DNA of 64,000 nt from Acestrorhynchus altus. Taxonomy: Eukaryota; Chordata; Actinopteri; Characiformes; Acestrorhynchidae. The position numbers and the translations under genes are program-made. Of this stretch, positions 43,861 to 55,385 are shown in pieces. The stretch is taken from positions 2,971,268-3,035,267 of the forward strand of contig CM067522.1 of NCBI GenBank assembly GCA_034509495.1, written 5' to 3'. Positions within the stretch are counted from its first letter, which is position 1, and every line of letters starts with the position of its first letter. The notes beneath the pieces are model-generated. The model was not told the DNA's origin. It made no database searches and was given only the letters and a program-made list of their open reading frames with translations.

Positions 43861-44850
43861 TAGACCCTAGACAGTACTTTCAGATGCTTGAGTCAATATT
43901 AGAACTTTACTTTCTTTGATTTGAAGATAAGTTTGGGTACCCGGGAGGCGTACTCGACTTCTGGGCGAATTCATTTCAGGTTGAGTGAACGTCTGTTGAC
44001 CTCCTCGACCAGTGGTGCAGCTGCTCTGGCTGTGTGATATGTGACACGCTCTGTACTTTCTCTGCTTTGTCTGAGCCAACATGGAGGAAACGCTGATGGT
44101 TCCAGACTCAAAAACTCTGCAACACACAATATGTTAATCCTTGGAAGTAAAAGTAAAAGTCGAGCTTCCAGAACTCTTCTCTGAGATTTCTGTTTTCTCC
44201 ACGGTTGCTACAATACAAGTGCTGTTCAGATGTGAAATTGCTGAACCCAAATGCAAGGCTGTTTACAACTCTGATTTCCGGCCCTACTTGAAGTCTTGCC
44301 CATTTCACAAGACGAGGTGAAATACAAAAACCCAGTGTGACTGGGACTTTATGTGGACTCTACTGTTGCTTACATAAACTGAGACCTGACTTAGACCATC
44401 AGCAATATCCTGTCAGTAAATACAAGGCATTTAAGCTTAAGACCTTTTCAAATGATCAGTTAGAAAATGACCAGTGAGGACATCTCCGCGCTTGTGCTTT
44501 ATGAACATTTCTGTAGGTTTATATCTGTTAAATCAAGCTTTGAGCCTCACTAGTTTGAACCTTGACTGATCACCTTTTGGTCTACCAGCACTTTTCTGAC
44601 TACAGGCAGATTTGCTGATGATGAGTAGATTTGATACGAGTCTTTCAGCATTCAGACGGTTCTTTGAGTTCTGTAGATTTGTGAGCTTTACTGAAGAACT
44701 TTGGAACATATTTTTAATATATCATTATAAGATCTGAAACCATAACAGGTTGGATAAATGAGTCTGAATGTGTGAATGGGGTGAATGACAGCTCATATGG
44801 TAATTATGACATAAATATGAGTCACATGAGAGACTGTGTTGGAGTTAATT
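43861..44850. other. intronic stretch, no gene seen
   Basis: Short ORFs only and no recognised repeat. Confidence 0.5.
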
Positions 44851-44913
44851 GTGTGTGTGTGCATGTGTGTGTGTGTGTGTGTGAGACAGAGAGAGAGAGA
44901 GAGAGAGAGAGAC
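44851..44913. repeat. (GT)n-(GA)n compound microsatellite
   Basis: GT run to 44883, then GA run to 44913. Confidence 0.95.
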
Positions 44914-45017
44914 AGGCAGGATTAGCAGGAATAACTGCAGTGCTATCTGAGATTGCTTGCGTTTCACTTCGTATTCATCTGTACAATAGCTTTCTCAGCC
45001 AAGGGGCAAGTGAGGTT

Positions 45018-45018
<1 letters not shown>

Positions 45019-45066
<48 letters not shown>
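45019..45066. repeat. (GT)n microsatellite, 24 units
   Basis: Uninterrupted GT run. Confidence 0.95.
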
Positions 45067-45067
<1 letters not shown>

Positions 45068-45089
45068 TGATTCTCCAGGTGGCACAACA

Positions 45090-45400
45090 GCAATTTTGTC
45101 TTCTGACCGGCTTAGAAGTTCAGGATGATTTTCTGATTCTCACTATCCAGGTCATCCCAAATACATTCAATAACGTTGAGGTCTGGGGTGACAGATGCAT
45201 GGTTGCCCCATGTTCTCTGAAGACTTCATCTATAATTTCTCTATATAAACTGGACTCCACTTTTGAACACCCTGTGCTTAATAGCTCACTTGACTTTTGA
45301 GTGAATTAAATGAAAGGTGCTTTAGCTAGACACAGACCCGTCCCATTCGGATCGAGTGGATCGAGATCAGAGCATCAGGCATGTTTGGATGGATTGTGTA
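45090..45400 (-). pseudogene. probable Tc1-like relic, minus strand
   Basis: 'caggtcatcccaaatacatt' followed by 'caataacgttgaggtctggg' is the minus-strand image of the N-terminal half of Tc1-type genes ('aaccccattg...atttgg'). 'gcatcaggcatgtttggatg' at about 45372 matches family A. It is strongly decayed. Confidence 0.4.
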
Positions 45401-45629
45401 TTGTTGGTTTTAATTGCAGTTCCAACTTTTTTCTGTAAACCACAGAGTTCAGAGTGCCCTCTGGGGTCCTCAAGGAGCTGTTAATGGGATTGATTCACCT
45501 CCAGCTGCAATAACGGAGCATTCTAAGAAGGTAACAAAACAGTTTAGAGTCTGCCATGTGTAAGTACAGTATTTTACAGTGGAAGAGAAAAGATGAGTAG
45601 ATAGACAGACAGCCGGACAGATAACACCA
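45401..45629. other. intronic stretch, no gene seen
   Basis: No exon or repeat recognised. Confidence 0.5.
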
Positions 45630-45770
45630 CCAGTGAGCCACCACACCATGTAGGCAACTGGGGTTCAGTTCCCAGTCCGGGAAATTAGGCTGTGCTATAC
45701 CAGTAGGAGTCCTTGGGCAAGACTCCTTAGGACATCAAAGGATGCGTTACAATCAGCACCCAACACAATC
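45630..45770 (+). mobile_element. tRNA-derived SINE-like fragment (different family)
   Basis: 'accagtgagccaccacacca' and the B-box-like 'gggttcagttcccagtcc' are followed by 'gtccttgggcaagactcctt', a body I recognise from a common fish tRNA-related repeat. It does not share a body with the three SINE copies at 11.5, 20.1 and 52.7 kb. Confidence 0.55.
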
Positions 45771-45799
45771 CCACTCAGTACTCAACCAACACACACCAG

Positions 45800-45832
45800 C
45801 GAGCAGGTGTCCCAATACTTTTGTCCATCTAT
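45800..45832. mobile_element. solo MITE terminus
   Basis: 'gcaggtgtcccaatactttt' followed by 'gtccatctata' is the same terminal repeat as the right end of the MITE at 36479-36957. No left end could be paired with it, so it is a truncated or rearranged copy. Confidence 0.6.
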
Positions 45833-46504
45833 AGGATAGTTATCATTCCTGTTGTCAGTTACAGGTAGCGAGTATGCTGTGCACAAGTGACTGCTTCTCA
45901 AATGCATTATTACTTAAATATTTAGTAATGCGCAAATAAGTCGTAAATAGTGTCGTATATGTCATTTCGTAGACATTATTAAGCATTTATTAATGTTTAT
46001 CACAGTCGTAAGTACTCTTATTGAGTGTACCCTTGATTTTAAGTGTGCGGCTGTGTTATAGAAGTACGAAGGTTAGATCAGCTTTAAGACAGTCTGATCA
46101 GATTAGGGGCAGAATAACTAGATCGGGACATCTGTAGATTTAACTCGTGGGGTAAATAAGACTTTTCAAGCTGCTGTTTGTTGTGTAGGTCAGTTCACTG
46201 AGGTGAATGCAATTGGACAGGAGTGATACAGTAGTGTGTTTGTGTGTGTATGTATGTATTAAGGGGGACCGGGAGCTGAGCATGTGATTTTTCTTTTTTT
46301 CCCTCTGCCATGGAAACGGCAAAGAACTTTGGTCCACACAAAATGATTAATGACATACATACAAACATACACACACTGCTGGATGCTGGCAAACAAGGAG
46401 ATATATATATACACACACACTTATTTCCAAAAATAGTTGCACCCAGAAGGCAGTGTGAATATGGGATTGCAGTCCGATTTAGAAGGAAGATAAAGCTGAT
46501 CAGG
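45833..46504. other. intronic stretch, no gene seen
   Basis: Contains short GT and AT-rich runs (46216-46260, 46400-46420) and short overlapping ORFs. No exon is supported. Confidence 0.5.
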
Positions 46505-47015
46505 ATCAATAACTGATTAATAATGTATCTGATCAATATTTATTGATCTACTCATACAGAAGTGGTGTCTCTTAGTACGGCGTCGGGTTTAACGCAACAT
46601 GTCAGACGTCTCTGCATGAAGTTGTAGAGGTTCCTAATGGTGTCCTGTGATGATCCATCCCATGCAGCTTGAATGTTCTCACTCAGTTCTGCAGATGGTG
46701 TGGTAGGGGTGGAGTGTTGATAGAGCGTCCAGTAGCATCCCACACATTTTCAATAAGGGACAGGTCTAGAGATGAGACCGACCATGGCATAATATGTGTC
46801 TTCAAGGCGAGATCTTGAGACTGCAGCCAGCAATGAAGACCAAAGGTGATCTGCCATGATACAAAATTGTACTCCATTTGTAATTGAAGACCAGGTCTTC
46901 TGGACATGTCATACCTGACAACAAATCATTGATCTTGGTGCTGACCAGGGTGCCTGCACACATGGATACCTTGGCCGTCTCCACCGAGACAAAAGCGAGA
47001 CTCGTCATGACATAA
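46505..47015 (-). pseudogene. Tc1/mariner-like transposase relic (family E), minus strand
   Basis: The + strand shows the complement of the 38 kb copy: 'aatatttattgatctactca', 'gaagtggtgtctcttagtac', 'gtgtcttcaaggcgagatct', 'acatttggtcttcat'-like decay, and 'acaaaagcgagactcgtcat' (the S-D-E-S-R-F region). The P-D-L-S-L-I-E-N-V-W-D block (typical P-D-L-x-P-I-E-x-x-W) is readable on the minus strand near 46770. The catalytic Glu side is therefore better kept here than in the other two copies, but frameshifts abound. Confidence 0.75.
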
Positions 47016-47019
47016 TGGA

Positions 47020-48271
47020 AATACTACCTTTACTTACACTTAAGGAACTAAAAAGAAATGATTTTATAAAAATAAACACACACATGATTTGTTTAATTAA
47101 ACCATTAGAGAATGCTTCTGCTGTGTGCTCCATTTCTTTGTCCTGCCCCAGCTGACCTGCCATCCGCTCCACGCTCTATGAAACTCATTACTTTGCCACC
47201 ATCAGCCTACCAGGATCGATTAAGAGCAAGTTCATTCCACCCAGCCCCCTTCACTTCTCCTTCACTTCCTCCAGCCTCTCTTTCCATTCAAAGAGTCTTT
47301 CAAAAGATCTGGGGCTCCTGGGACAGTTATGTATTGAGCACACCATCCACCCCCCCTCCAGTTCCACCAGCTGGGCAGAGAGGCCTCAAGGGGAAGGTCC
47401 ATGCTCCTCAAAGCTCCTCGACCTGATGTCAGCCATATTGTCCAGGATGTATCAAGCATATGGCTTCAGGGTCAGATATGATTTTGAGTGGCTTGGGCTT
47501 CTTTCTCAGCTGGTTATTTTTTCTTGGCCAGTTGTTTTAGGGGGTAAAGGTCTCTGAGAATTGCACATATTGTGTTTTTGAATACAGTTTTGTGCTTCAT
47601 AATTACATTTCTAATGCCGTCTGCCATAGTTTATGGCAGGTTGATGACTTAATGCTTGCATTTTCTCAATACTGCCTAAAAAGTCTTATTATTTGCTTAC
47701 ATTGGCCTCAAAACTGGAGACGCAAGCTTCAGATACCAGAAGTGTCTTGGCTGATCAACTACATTACAAATGAGAGGGCAGCTGAATCATTTAGATTTTT
47801 ATCTAACCTATCGCTTCAACAGCAAGAGCAATAACAGAACTGGTCTCAGGTCAGTGATCTGGCATCGTGTTAACCGTCTTAGGTCATGTGGTGGGATTAT
47901 TGATGTCCTCTGACAGCTCCCTAATGCCACTGGCCGTGACGGATTAGTGCAGGCAGTTGGACTGGTGCTAATACAGCTCTCTCAGATTGCTCTCTCTTTC
48001 CATATTGCTTTAGAGGTCAGCTTGTAGAACTGCAATTGCTCTCTTTACAAACTGGGGAGTGATTTTGACACTTTGTCTACTTATATAAAACTGTATTACT
48101 GAGCAATAGTTGGTGATGCACTTGTTTGAGAAACAAGTGCATTTATTCTCGTGCTACTTGGTGAACTTGCCATAAATACCATGGCAATCCAGTCAGGTAA
48201 GGATTAGACCACTCTCTTAAGCCCACATTTAGTCCACTCCTCCACAAACTGGGTGTACGTGACCATTTAAC
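47020..48271. other. intronic stretch, no gene seen
   Basis: The Pro/Ser-rich frame at 47112-47426 has a minus-strand rival and no splice sites in phase. The frame at 47592-47834 has no recognised motif. No arvcf exon was identified. Confidence 0.45.
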
Positions 48272-48628
48272 ATGCTCTTCCAGATTAAGAGAGAGTCTGT
48301 TTACTTTGCTATTTCAGCTGGTCATATCGATGTCCCTGTGTGCCCAACACAGTTACTGGAAGAGACATTCAAAAGGCTGGTGTCTCATACTGGCCACATA
48401 GACATGCCTATGTGTCCAACAGAGTTACTGGAAGAGACAGTCAAAAGGCTGGTGTCTCATACTGGCCACATAGACATGCCTATGTGTCCAACACAGTTAC
48501 TGGAAAAGACGCTGAAAAGATTGGTGTCTCATACTGGTCACATAGACGTGCCTATGTGTCCAACACAGTTACTGGAAGAGACGCTGAAAAGATTGGTGTC
48601 TCATACGCCTCTTATTTGTTCTAATTAA
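48272..48628 (+). other. ORF over the 72-bp repeat, four 24-residue repeats, coding status unknown
   Basis: Because 72 is divisible by 3, one frame stays open for 118 codons and reads Gly-His-Ile-Asp-Met-Pro-Met-Cys-Pro-Thr-Gln-Leu-Leu-Glu-Glu four times with small changes. A second frame stays open as well. I recognise no family. There is no obvious promoter, no conserved context and no splice site that decides the matter. The likeliest reading is a non-coding minisatellite in an intron. Confidence 0.2.
48320..48607. repeat. 72-bp minisatellite, 4 units, each with a palindrome
   Basis: Four tandem units of exactly 72 bases. Each holds an inverted repeat, cacatag-acatgc-ctatgtg in the consensus, followed by 'tccaacacagttactggaag'. 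Units 2 and 3 share the first half and units 3 and 4 the second half ('gacgctgaaaagattggtgt'), a sign of unequal exchange. Confidence 0.9.
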
Positions 48629-48629
48629 A

Positions 48630-49424
48630 GCATGGAACATTGTTAATGATCTCAAATTGCTACGTAGGGAATGTGGACCCAATGACTAGAAATTAATCCA
48701 AATAAATGAGTAAGATTATCCTATATTCCCAATAATTTCTCGGACAAACATCCTTGCCAAAAACTGGCAGACTAAAGAGCGTTCTAAACTTTCTGACTCT
48801 CTGGACCGTTGAACCACACTGACGGGGAGCGATCGACTTTTCATGTGTCTGTGTGTGTCTGTGAGAGAGATTCCCCTCTAGCTTTATCAGACAATGGGGC
48901 TCATTACAGGAAGTGGAGTCCAGAGAGCACATTGCACATTCTCCACTAATGGAAGTTGACGGGGGGCCATTGGCCTAACCACGCAACGCTACCTCCATTC
49001 TCTTCTTGCGTTCTCCAAGCCCTCTCCAGCTCATCCCAACAGCGACATGCTCTAATAAATGGCAAGAGTTCTGCCAAAACATTGGGAGTTTAGCAAGTTT
49101 GCCAAACCCACCAAGGACTCCTAAGATATGCAGATAAAAAAAAAGCATTTCTTTCTTTCTCTTCTTCACAGTCCCAATTCACTGAATCAACAGTAGAGCA
49201 ACAATAGAGGCGTCCAGTTCCAGGGGGGTGCAAGCTGTCATCTGCTGTTAGCTCACTGTTGCTCATCTTGCCTCCCTTTTCTTTCTGCCTCAACATACAA
49301 ACGGTCCATTCCCACCGGGATGGGGCCGGGAACAAAAGCTTAAGGCACTACTACAAGAAAATTCCTTAAAACTGTCTAATGAACATCTACTGGTTATTGC
49401 ACTTCCGCTCTGCTAAATGTATCT
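48630..49424. other. intronic stretch, no gene seen
   Basis: Short minus-strand ORFs at 48693-48932 and 48975-49335 lack recognised motifs. A short A run lies near 49134-49144. Confidence 0.5.
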
Positions 49425-49990
49425 ACAGTCATGTGAACATATTTAAACATATGGACATTTGATCATTTTTACTATATTAAGGGATGGGGGTTATGTAACT
49501 AGACACATACAATTAACATAATTAACACATATAATTAAATCAAATGCAAATTTCATACAGCCTCTAATAACAGGTTGTTCTTCCTTTGGCTGAAATAATG
49601 TCATTTGATTGATAAAGATCAGTTTTTGTAGAGATTGTCTTAAATTTCCCTCAAGTCTCCTCTGATACAATAATGCTTTCAAAGTCATTTTGATGATGGA
49701 AAGCTCTCCAGGCCTTGCTGTAGCGAAGTAGCCCCAAACCGTGAACCCTTCCACCCCCATGCTTCACAGTTGGTATGAGGTTCTTGTACTGCAAACTTTT
49801 TTTTTTCACACTTTCCATGAAAATCAAACTTGTTTGGTCTCTTTCGGATTCTAGATGCTGCTCTTTCACATCAAATATGGTGAGGACTACATGTTGGTCC
49901 CTTGATGTTTTTGGATTGTTGGAGATGTCTTTACGCATGACCTGGCCATGTTGGCAGTTGTTGTAAATGCACAAATTTTTCATCTACAGC
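49425..49990 (-). pseudogene. Tc1-like transposon relic, minus strand (family G)
   Basis: The left end 'tctacagtcatgtgaacata' matches a fish Tc1 terminal region. On the minus strand the gene is readable from 49990: a K-N-L-C-I-Y-like start, then R-D-Q-T-S-L-I-F-M (corresponding to W-S-D-E-T-x-I-x-x-F), then P-T-V-K-H-G-G-G-R-V-H-G-L-G (the K-H-G-G-G-S-x-M-x-W-G block with substitutions), then F-E-S-I-I-V. It is truncated before the C-terminal catalytic Glu region. Confidence 0.7.
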
Positions 49991-49994
49991 CGTC

Positions 49995-52087
49995 TTAGGC
50001 CTTTTAAAAATCTTGGATCTTGCCAGTGTGATCCCACTCATTACAATATTCAAGAGCAAACCAAACTAATGTCTGAGGTTTGTTTCTGTATTTAAGCAAT
50101 ATTTTTCAGTCATTTTCTGTTTCGCTCAATCCAAGTGTAGTCGGTCAGCTGATACCATTTAACTTTTCCTATAGGTTTGTTTGGGCTCCATTTGGCAGTG
50201 AAGAGAAGTGGTGAAAAACTCCCAAACTGGTTTGGGGTCCAGCTCCTACTTAGAACCACAACACCTTAGAATAAAAAGCAAAACTTTTGATTTTTAATTG
50301 GTGTCAATGGGACCCCGGTATCTCCCCCGTTTTTCACCTTCATCTTTAACTAACGAGTTTCCAGATTTCTCAGATATGAGAATCAATTTGTCTGTGAACT
50401 TCAGACAACTTTTTCTACTTCATTAGCCTAGAATTTTCTTTCTTTATAATGGAACATTTTGGATTTCTTGCCTTAATGTCAGTTTGTCCTGTTACAAAGC
50501 AAAAATATCTACACACATTTCCAAAAAAGTACAGACCAAGTAAGCAAATTTCTGCATGTTAGTACAGAACCAGCAGGTGGCACAGAGCAGAACAAGGGAT
50601 TTTGAGGATCGTACAACGTGCAAGGCTCAGTATTTTTGGTGAACGAGTGTCAAAGTTGCTCTTCTGCACCCAGAGCGAAGTTGTTAATGTGGCCCTGTTC
50701 TCTTTGCCCCACTTCAGCGAGGCTCAGAAAGCCTTAATCCACTAAGACTGCTCTCCGCCACTCCCACTCTGCCACTTTGTGGGGGAGGGAGGAGGGAGAG
50801 AGAAAGAGATGCGAGCTGTTGTGATAGGTCCATGCCTTCCAACTGAAAGGTCTTAAAGACTGTAGATCCCTCAAAATTCCTCGCTTGACATTCACATGGG
50901 CACTGTCTGATCCTTTCTCTCTTTCTCTCTCTCATGCTCTTGCCTCCTCACTCTTTAACTCAATCATTCTCTCTTACACCACACAGCAAGATGCCTCGCT
51001 TCACTAATTGAGGTCGCTCACTCTGGCAACAACATCGCAAAAGGAAAGCATGCGAATGTCCTCTGGTTTGCTTCACAGTCTACTCTAGCCACGTAATTAC
51101 TCTCGGCCACTACTGTTGGATCTCACCGTGGCCAGGCCCAGGAAGCCACACTTTCCCAGTCCCTCGGATCAGGTTGGACTGAGGCCTAATGCCCTTGCCA
51201 TGGAGGTGGTTCGCAGATTTCTTGTCAAGGTACTAGCTCACTTTGGACTCTGCTCTAATACTTGTGTTATGGTGACTTTACCTTCTCTGTACTGTCAGAA
51301 TTTGTACTTTAGCAACTCAAGGCTGCCAACGTGACCTGTTTAAATGGTCCTGACTTGGTCCCATTTCCCTCTTGCAGGTCTTTGCATTCAAGTTTGTTGG
51401 TCATAAAGATTTTGTGGGAAAGCTTGGTGTTTATGCTTCTCCCAAGCCAATTTGCAAGATTAGGTTACTTGATAAACAGACTAATGATATACGTTTGCTT
51501 GTGAGTTTTCCTGAAATGTTTAATTGGTGGCTCCTAAATGTGAGGTGCATTTTCACCTTTGAAATGGTCCTTTCCTCCACCATAATGGACGGGTGTAGGT
51601 CATTATCCTAGGAATCGGAATCATTTTAGGTGGTTCCTGTTAGTTGAATATTAAGGCAACATTTAGATGCAAACTTTATGTCTAAACCTTGTATTTACAC
51701 TAATGCGAGGAGTATGTGAATTCAGCAAGATCCCATTTGGCTTTTTTGATGCTCCAGTTTACAACTGCTTGTTGACGCTTTGCTTTTTAGTGCACAAGAT
51801 ATTCGCTCGATCCAAGTGCATATTTACCGACAATCTATGTTCTCGGTGTTAACGTCTTTTAAAAGGCACGCTCTTGAATTCAATGTGGAATAACTTCCTT
51901 CCAGAAAAGGGAATACTAATGCTGTATTTCTTTCTCCTCCTGATTGCTATGTAAGCCATGTAGTCATTAAACATGCATTTATTTATTTATGCTGTTTGGG
52001 TGTAATCATCTTGATGCAAGTGTAGCATACACATGCTGAACTCTCGCCATGAAAGACTCATCTTATTCCTTTGATTAGGAAGAGTGA
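49995..52087. other. intronic stretch, no gene seen
   Basis: A number of short + strand ORFs occur at 51116-51852, none with a recognised motif. The minus-strand frame at 50714-50935 covers a GA-rich patch. No exon is supported. Confidence 0.5.
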
Positions 52088-52093
52088 GTGTGT

Positions 52094-52143
<50 letters not shown>
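52088..52143. repeat. (TG)n microsatellite
   Basis: TG run of about 28 units with one TATG interruption near its left end. Confidence 0.95.
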
Positions 52144-52145
<2 letters not shown>

Positions 52146-52707
52146 AGTAATTGCAGCTGGAACTGAATTTCAGGAGGGCTAATGAGGATGAATTATGTAT
52201 AGAGATAAAGCGGGAGGAATTTTATGGTTGCACCTCTCACAAGGTGCCGGAAGTCCCATCAGACGTGCCGCTACTTTGAATTAAATAGTGACAGCTGTCT
52301 GGAAAGGACTTGGAAGCTTGCGCTTCAGGTTACCTCGTGCCATCAAGGGAAAGTTGCCCTTTTCAGGCTGAACTGAGAATGCAGTTGCAATTTGTCTCAT
52401 GCTGGTTGGAGTTGGAAATTTGTCAGCTACTGTGGTTCAGTGAAGGACTAGTCCATTAGAGCACATCATGAAGGGCTCAGTGTGAGCAGGTGCATTTAAA
52501 AGTTTGGACTTTCCACATTTTAGTAATGAGGAATGGTATTAAAGTGAAACTTTAGCTCCCGCGACAAGCCAAATGATACATGCCTATATGAATAGGGGTT
52601 TAACCTTTAAAACTCAAGGCCAATTTAGTGTGATATTTTCATGGATTGACATACTTTTATTCACTAAAGAATTTGTCTTCATTGAATTTAGACATTGGTA
52701 TGAATTT
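52144..52707. other. intronic stretch, no gene seen
   Basis: No recognised feature. It leads into the tail of the SINE. Confidence 0.5.
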
Positions 52708-53145
52708 GAATTTTTAAAAATTTCTCCCCGCAAAATTTGGAAGTGCCAATTCAATGCCATTATCCCTCTCCCCTTATCACTTGGGATGCTCCTGACACTA
52801 GGAGGGTGAGGATGGGCCCATTCTTCCTATGATACATATGATATCAACCTCCACCTTTTTTCAAACTGCCTCTATTTGCATCCTCGCCGCATAGCGAACA
52901 TGCTCGAAGGAAAGCGCTGTGTCCGCAGCTCTGATGCAATGGCTAACAGATGCCTGTGTAGACCAGCATCACATTGAGTTTGATGTGGGGGAAGAGAACC
53001 ATCTACCCACCCAGAGAGAGAGTAGGCCAATTTTGTTCTCCCTTTGACTCTGGCTGCCAATGGCAAGCAGCACGACCCAGGATTTGAACCTGCAATCCTC
53101 AGATCATGGTACTGCTTTAGACTGCTGAGCCACACAGAGCCATAA
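52708..53145 (-). mobile_element. tRNA-derived SINE, copy 3 (near full length)
   Basis: Minus-strand element. The A-box region 'gtggctcagcagtc' (53120-53133), with 'taaagcagtacc' after it, and the B box 'ggttcaaatcc' (53080-53090) are better preserved than in the other copies. The body contains 'aacaaaattggcctactctc', 'gtgggtagatggttctcttc', 'gcatctgttagccattgc' and 'gatgcaaatag', all shared with 20131-20520. It ends in A-rich 'ccaaattttgcggggagaaa' and a T/A tail at about 52708-52725. The B box spacing of about 35 bases from the A box is normal for a tRNA-like promoter. Confidence 0.85.
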
Positions 53146-53149
53146 TTTG

Positions 53150-54424
53150 ACCTTGTTTTGATGCACCTAGAATTGGACACCTTATGTCTCAGAAATCCTG
53201 TTGGGGAGTGTTTTTGAGCTGAAAATGTGAAAATTTTGATTATATTTTGTAATGATATTACATTACTTGACAGTGGTCCAGATTAAAATAAAAACAGCCT
53301 ACATATCCTTTATTATTTTGTTATTTATGTATCAATATTATCCCTTCTTAGGTAGTTTAGTCTAATGTTTGGATTTGTATGCAGGTTCTGCATATACATG
53401 TGGACAGAGCAGTAAACATGCACTGGAGACTCCTTTGGTAATTAAACTGGGATTTAATTCAATTGTAAGTTTTGTAATAGTGAATTTTAGCTGTTTTATT
53501 CACTGAAACTCATTGATGACACCATGGTCAGATAAGGGAATGTAGTTTATGACATAATTCAGGTTCCTCTGATCCTGAGATATGAAGTCTACAAAGTGCG
53601 GATCTTGGATTGTAAGAATTCATCCAAACAGCTTTAGTTGTCATGACGTTCTTAAATTCATGGATGGAGTGTGGCACCGAATACAGTTGGCTTGTTTTTC
53701 AACTGTGTGGCTTTAGGCAAATAATAGCTGACCAAAATGAAACAAAACACAGACAAGCTGCTTATCACAATCATTTATGACAGTCATCTGTCAACTGCAA
53801 TTTCCTGAGGGTGACAGACCAGTGGCATCGCACCATCAGGGCACAATTCCAGTGTTGTTACTCCATTCTAAAATGTATATCATGAGTAGATATATCCTCC
53901 TTTTGGACGGGTACTGCATGCCTCACATTGTTTGGAAGTTGTTTGCCACTGCTCGGATCGGTGTAAGGTCACTCTTGGACCTGATCACATAGACTTGGGG
54001 TCTTCTCTCATAGTTGCAGCCCTCCAGAGGCTTGTGTCTCTGGTGTGAGACTGTTGTGTTTCTGCTGTCACTGCTGCTGAACTGTAGCAGACACCCTGTC
54101 ACTTTCCCCCCGCATCCTAATTAGATCCTCTCTCCTACTTCCTCTCTCACGTACATTCCCTGCATTCTCATTATTCCAGATGTGCTGTTATGAATGCTGC
54201 AGCCAGCGAGTTTATTAGTTTAGCTTATGAGGTCACTTCACTCATTGCCCATTTGATCAGAGATATCAATAACGTTGGTGGAATTTATAGATGTGCTGTT
54301 AGACAGTAGCTCATATTATCCTGAAGAATGGATCAGGGCTACACTGTCTACCAATGAAAACAGACCCTAATAGACCACCACAGTCAAGTCATAGGGAATG
54401 ATAATGATAAAGGTAATAATGGGT
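53150..54424. other. intronic stretch, no gene seen
   Basis: AT-rich on the left and unremarkable on the right. No exon or recognised repeat. Confidence 0.5.
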
Positions 54425-54545
54425 GGTTAATATGGTGTTGGCAGGTGGTTGCTAAGTCATCCCAAGTGGTTGCCATAGTGTCGGTAGGTAGCCAGGGTAT
54501 CATTCTTATGGAAACAAAATCTGTTACTATGGAAACAGTGCATCC
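54425..54545. repeat. degenerate minisatellite, complement of the 'accatagcaacc' family
   Basis: 'ggtggttgctaagtcatccc', 'aagtggttgccatagtgtcg' and 'ttactatggaaacagtgcat' are complementary to the arrays at 27790-27990 and 29495-29905. Confidence 0.65.
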
Positions 54546-54575
54546 AATCAAAAGACTGTTTAGAAACCCTAAACG

Positions 54576-54585
54576 TGTTTGTGTT

Positions 54586-54667
<82 letters not shown>

Positions 54668-54680
54668 TGTGTGTGTGCGC
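54576..54680. repeat. (TG)n microsatellite, ~50 units
   Basis: A long TG run edged on the left by (TGTTTG)n and on the right by a TTTG interruption. It is among the longest simple repeats here. Confidence 0.95.
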
Positions 54681-54689
54681 ACTGTTGTT

Positions 54690-55380
54690 ATAGAGGCATA
54701 TAGTGTTCTTTTTGAGCTTCTCCCACTACAGCATTGCAGCACAGGGATAGCCTGCATTGGACCTGAACTGGGTCAGCCCAGCTCCAGTTCTCTCTCACTC
54801 ACACTTATACACATGCATGCACACGCCCATACATAGATCCACATTCCCAAAGAGGCTCCTGCCATCTGGACCTTAACGCTATAGGATAACACGCCATCCC
54901 CCTTGCAGATGCTGAGAAGGTGTTAGAGTAAGGCATTTTGCGGCTTCTGTTTGGAAAACTGTCCATGAGGGAGCCGTTTGGTAGGTAGGACCAGTTGTTC
55001 CTTTGATGTTATGGGAATTCTGGAACTTCATCTGATTTTTACGGTAAACTATTTGGGAACAAGTGGAGATGCTTCTTTTAGTAGCTTAAGCTTAGGGTTC
55101 CAGAAAATGGGTCACTTTCCAAAATCATCCATTACTTTCCAGTTGACCTTTTTTGCCAACAGTTTGGCAAACAGCGAATGCAGTTATCTTTGACAGGAGA
55201 TATTTTTCCATATCAGTTGCTTTGTATTATTGAATGTTAACATTTTGGAAAATGCCAGATTCCTGCCAGAGATGTGATGTGGGAATGGATTGTTAGAAGT
55301 GGGAATTAGTGAGCAGTCTGGAATCTGGGTTTGTTGCTTTTTTACTCCAATGTGAGGTTTAACATCAGGAGCTGAGCCCA
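54690..55380. other. intronic stretch, no gene seen
   Basis: The part at about 54970-55380 shares words with the duplicated block that follows and may belong to the same old dispersed repeat. No exon is supported. Confidence 0.4.
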
Positions 55381-55385
55381 AGAGT

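Noticed and set aside
47112..47426. Pro/Ser-rich 104-codon ORF as a possible arvcf exon
   Set aside because: The product lacks the acidic and Thr-rich blocks expected of the next ARVCF exon, and splice sites in the right phase are missing.
53080..53133. Possible tRNA gene on the minus strand
   Set aside because: A and B boxes are present, but the cloverleaf stems do not close and a long non-tRNA body and A-rich tail follow. It is a SINE head.
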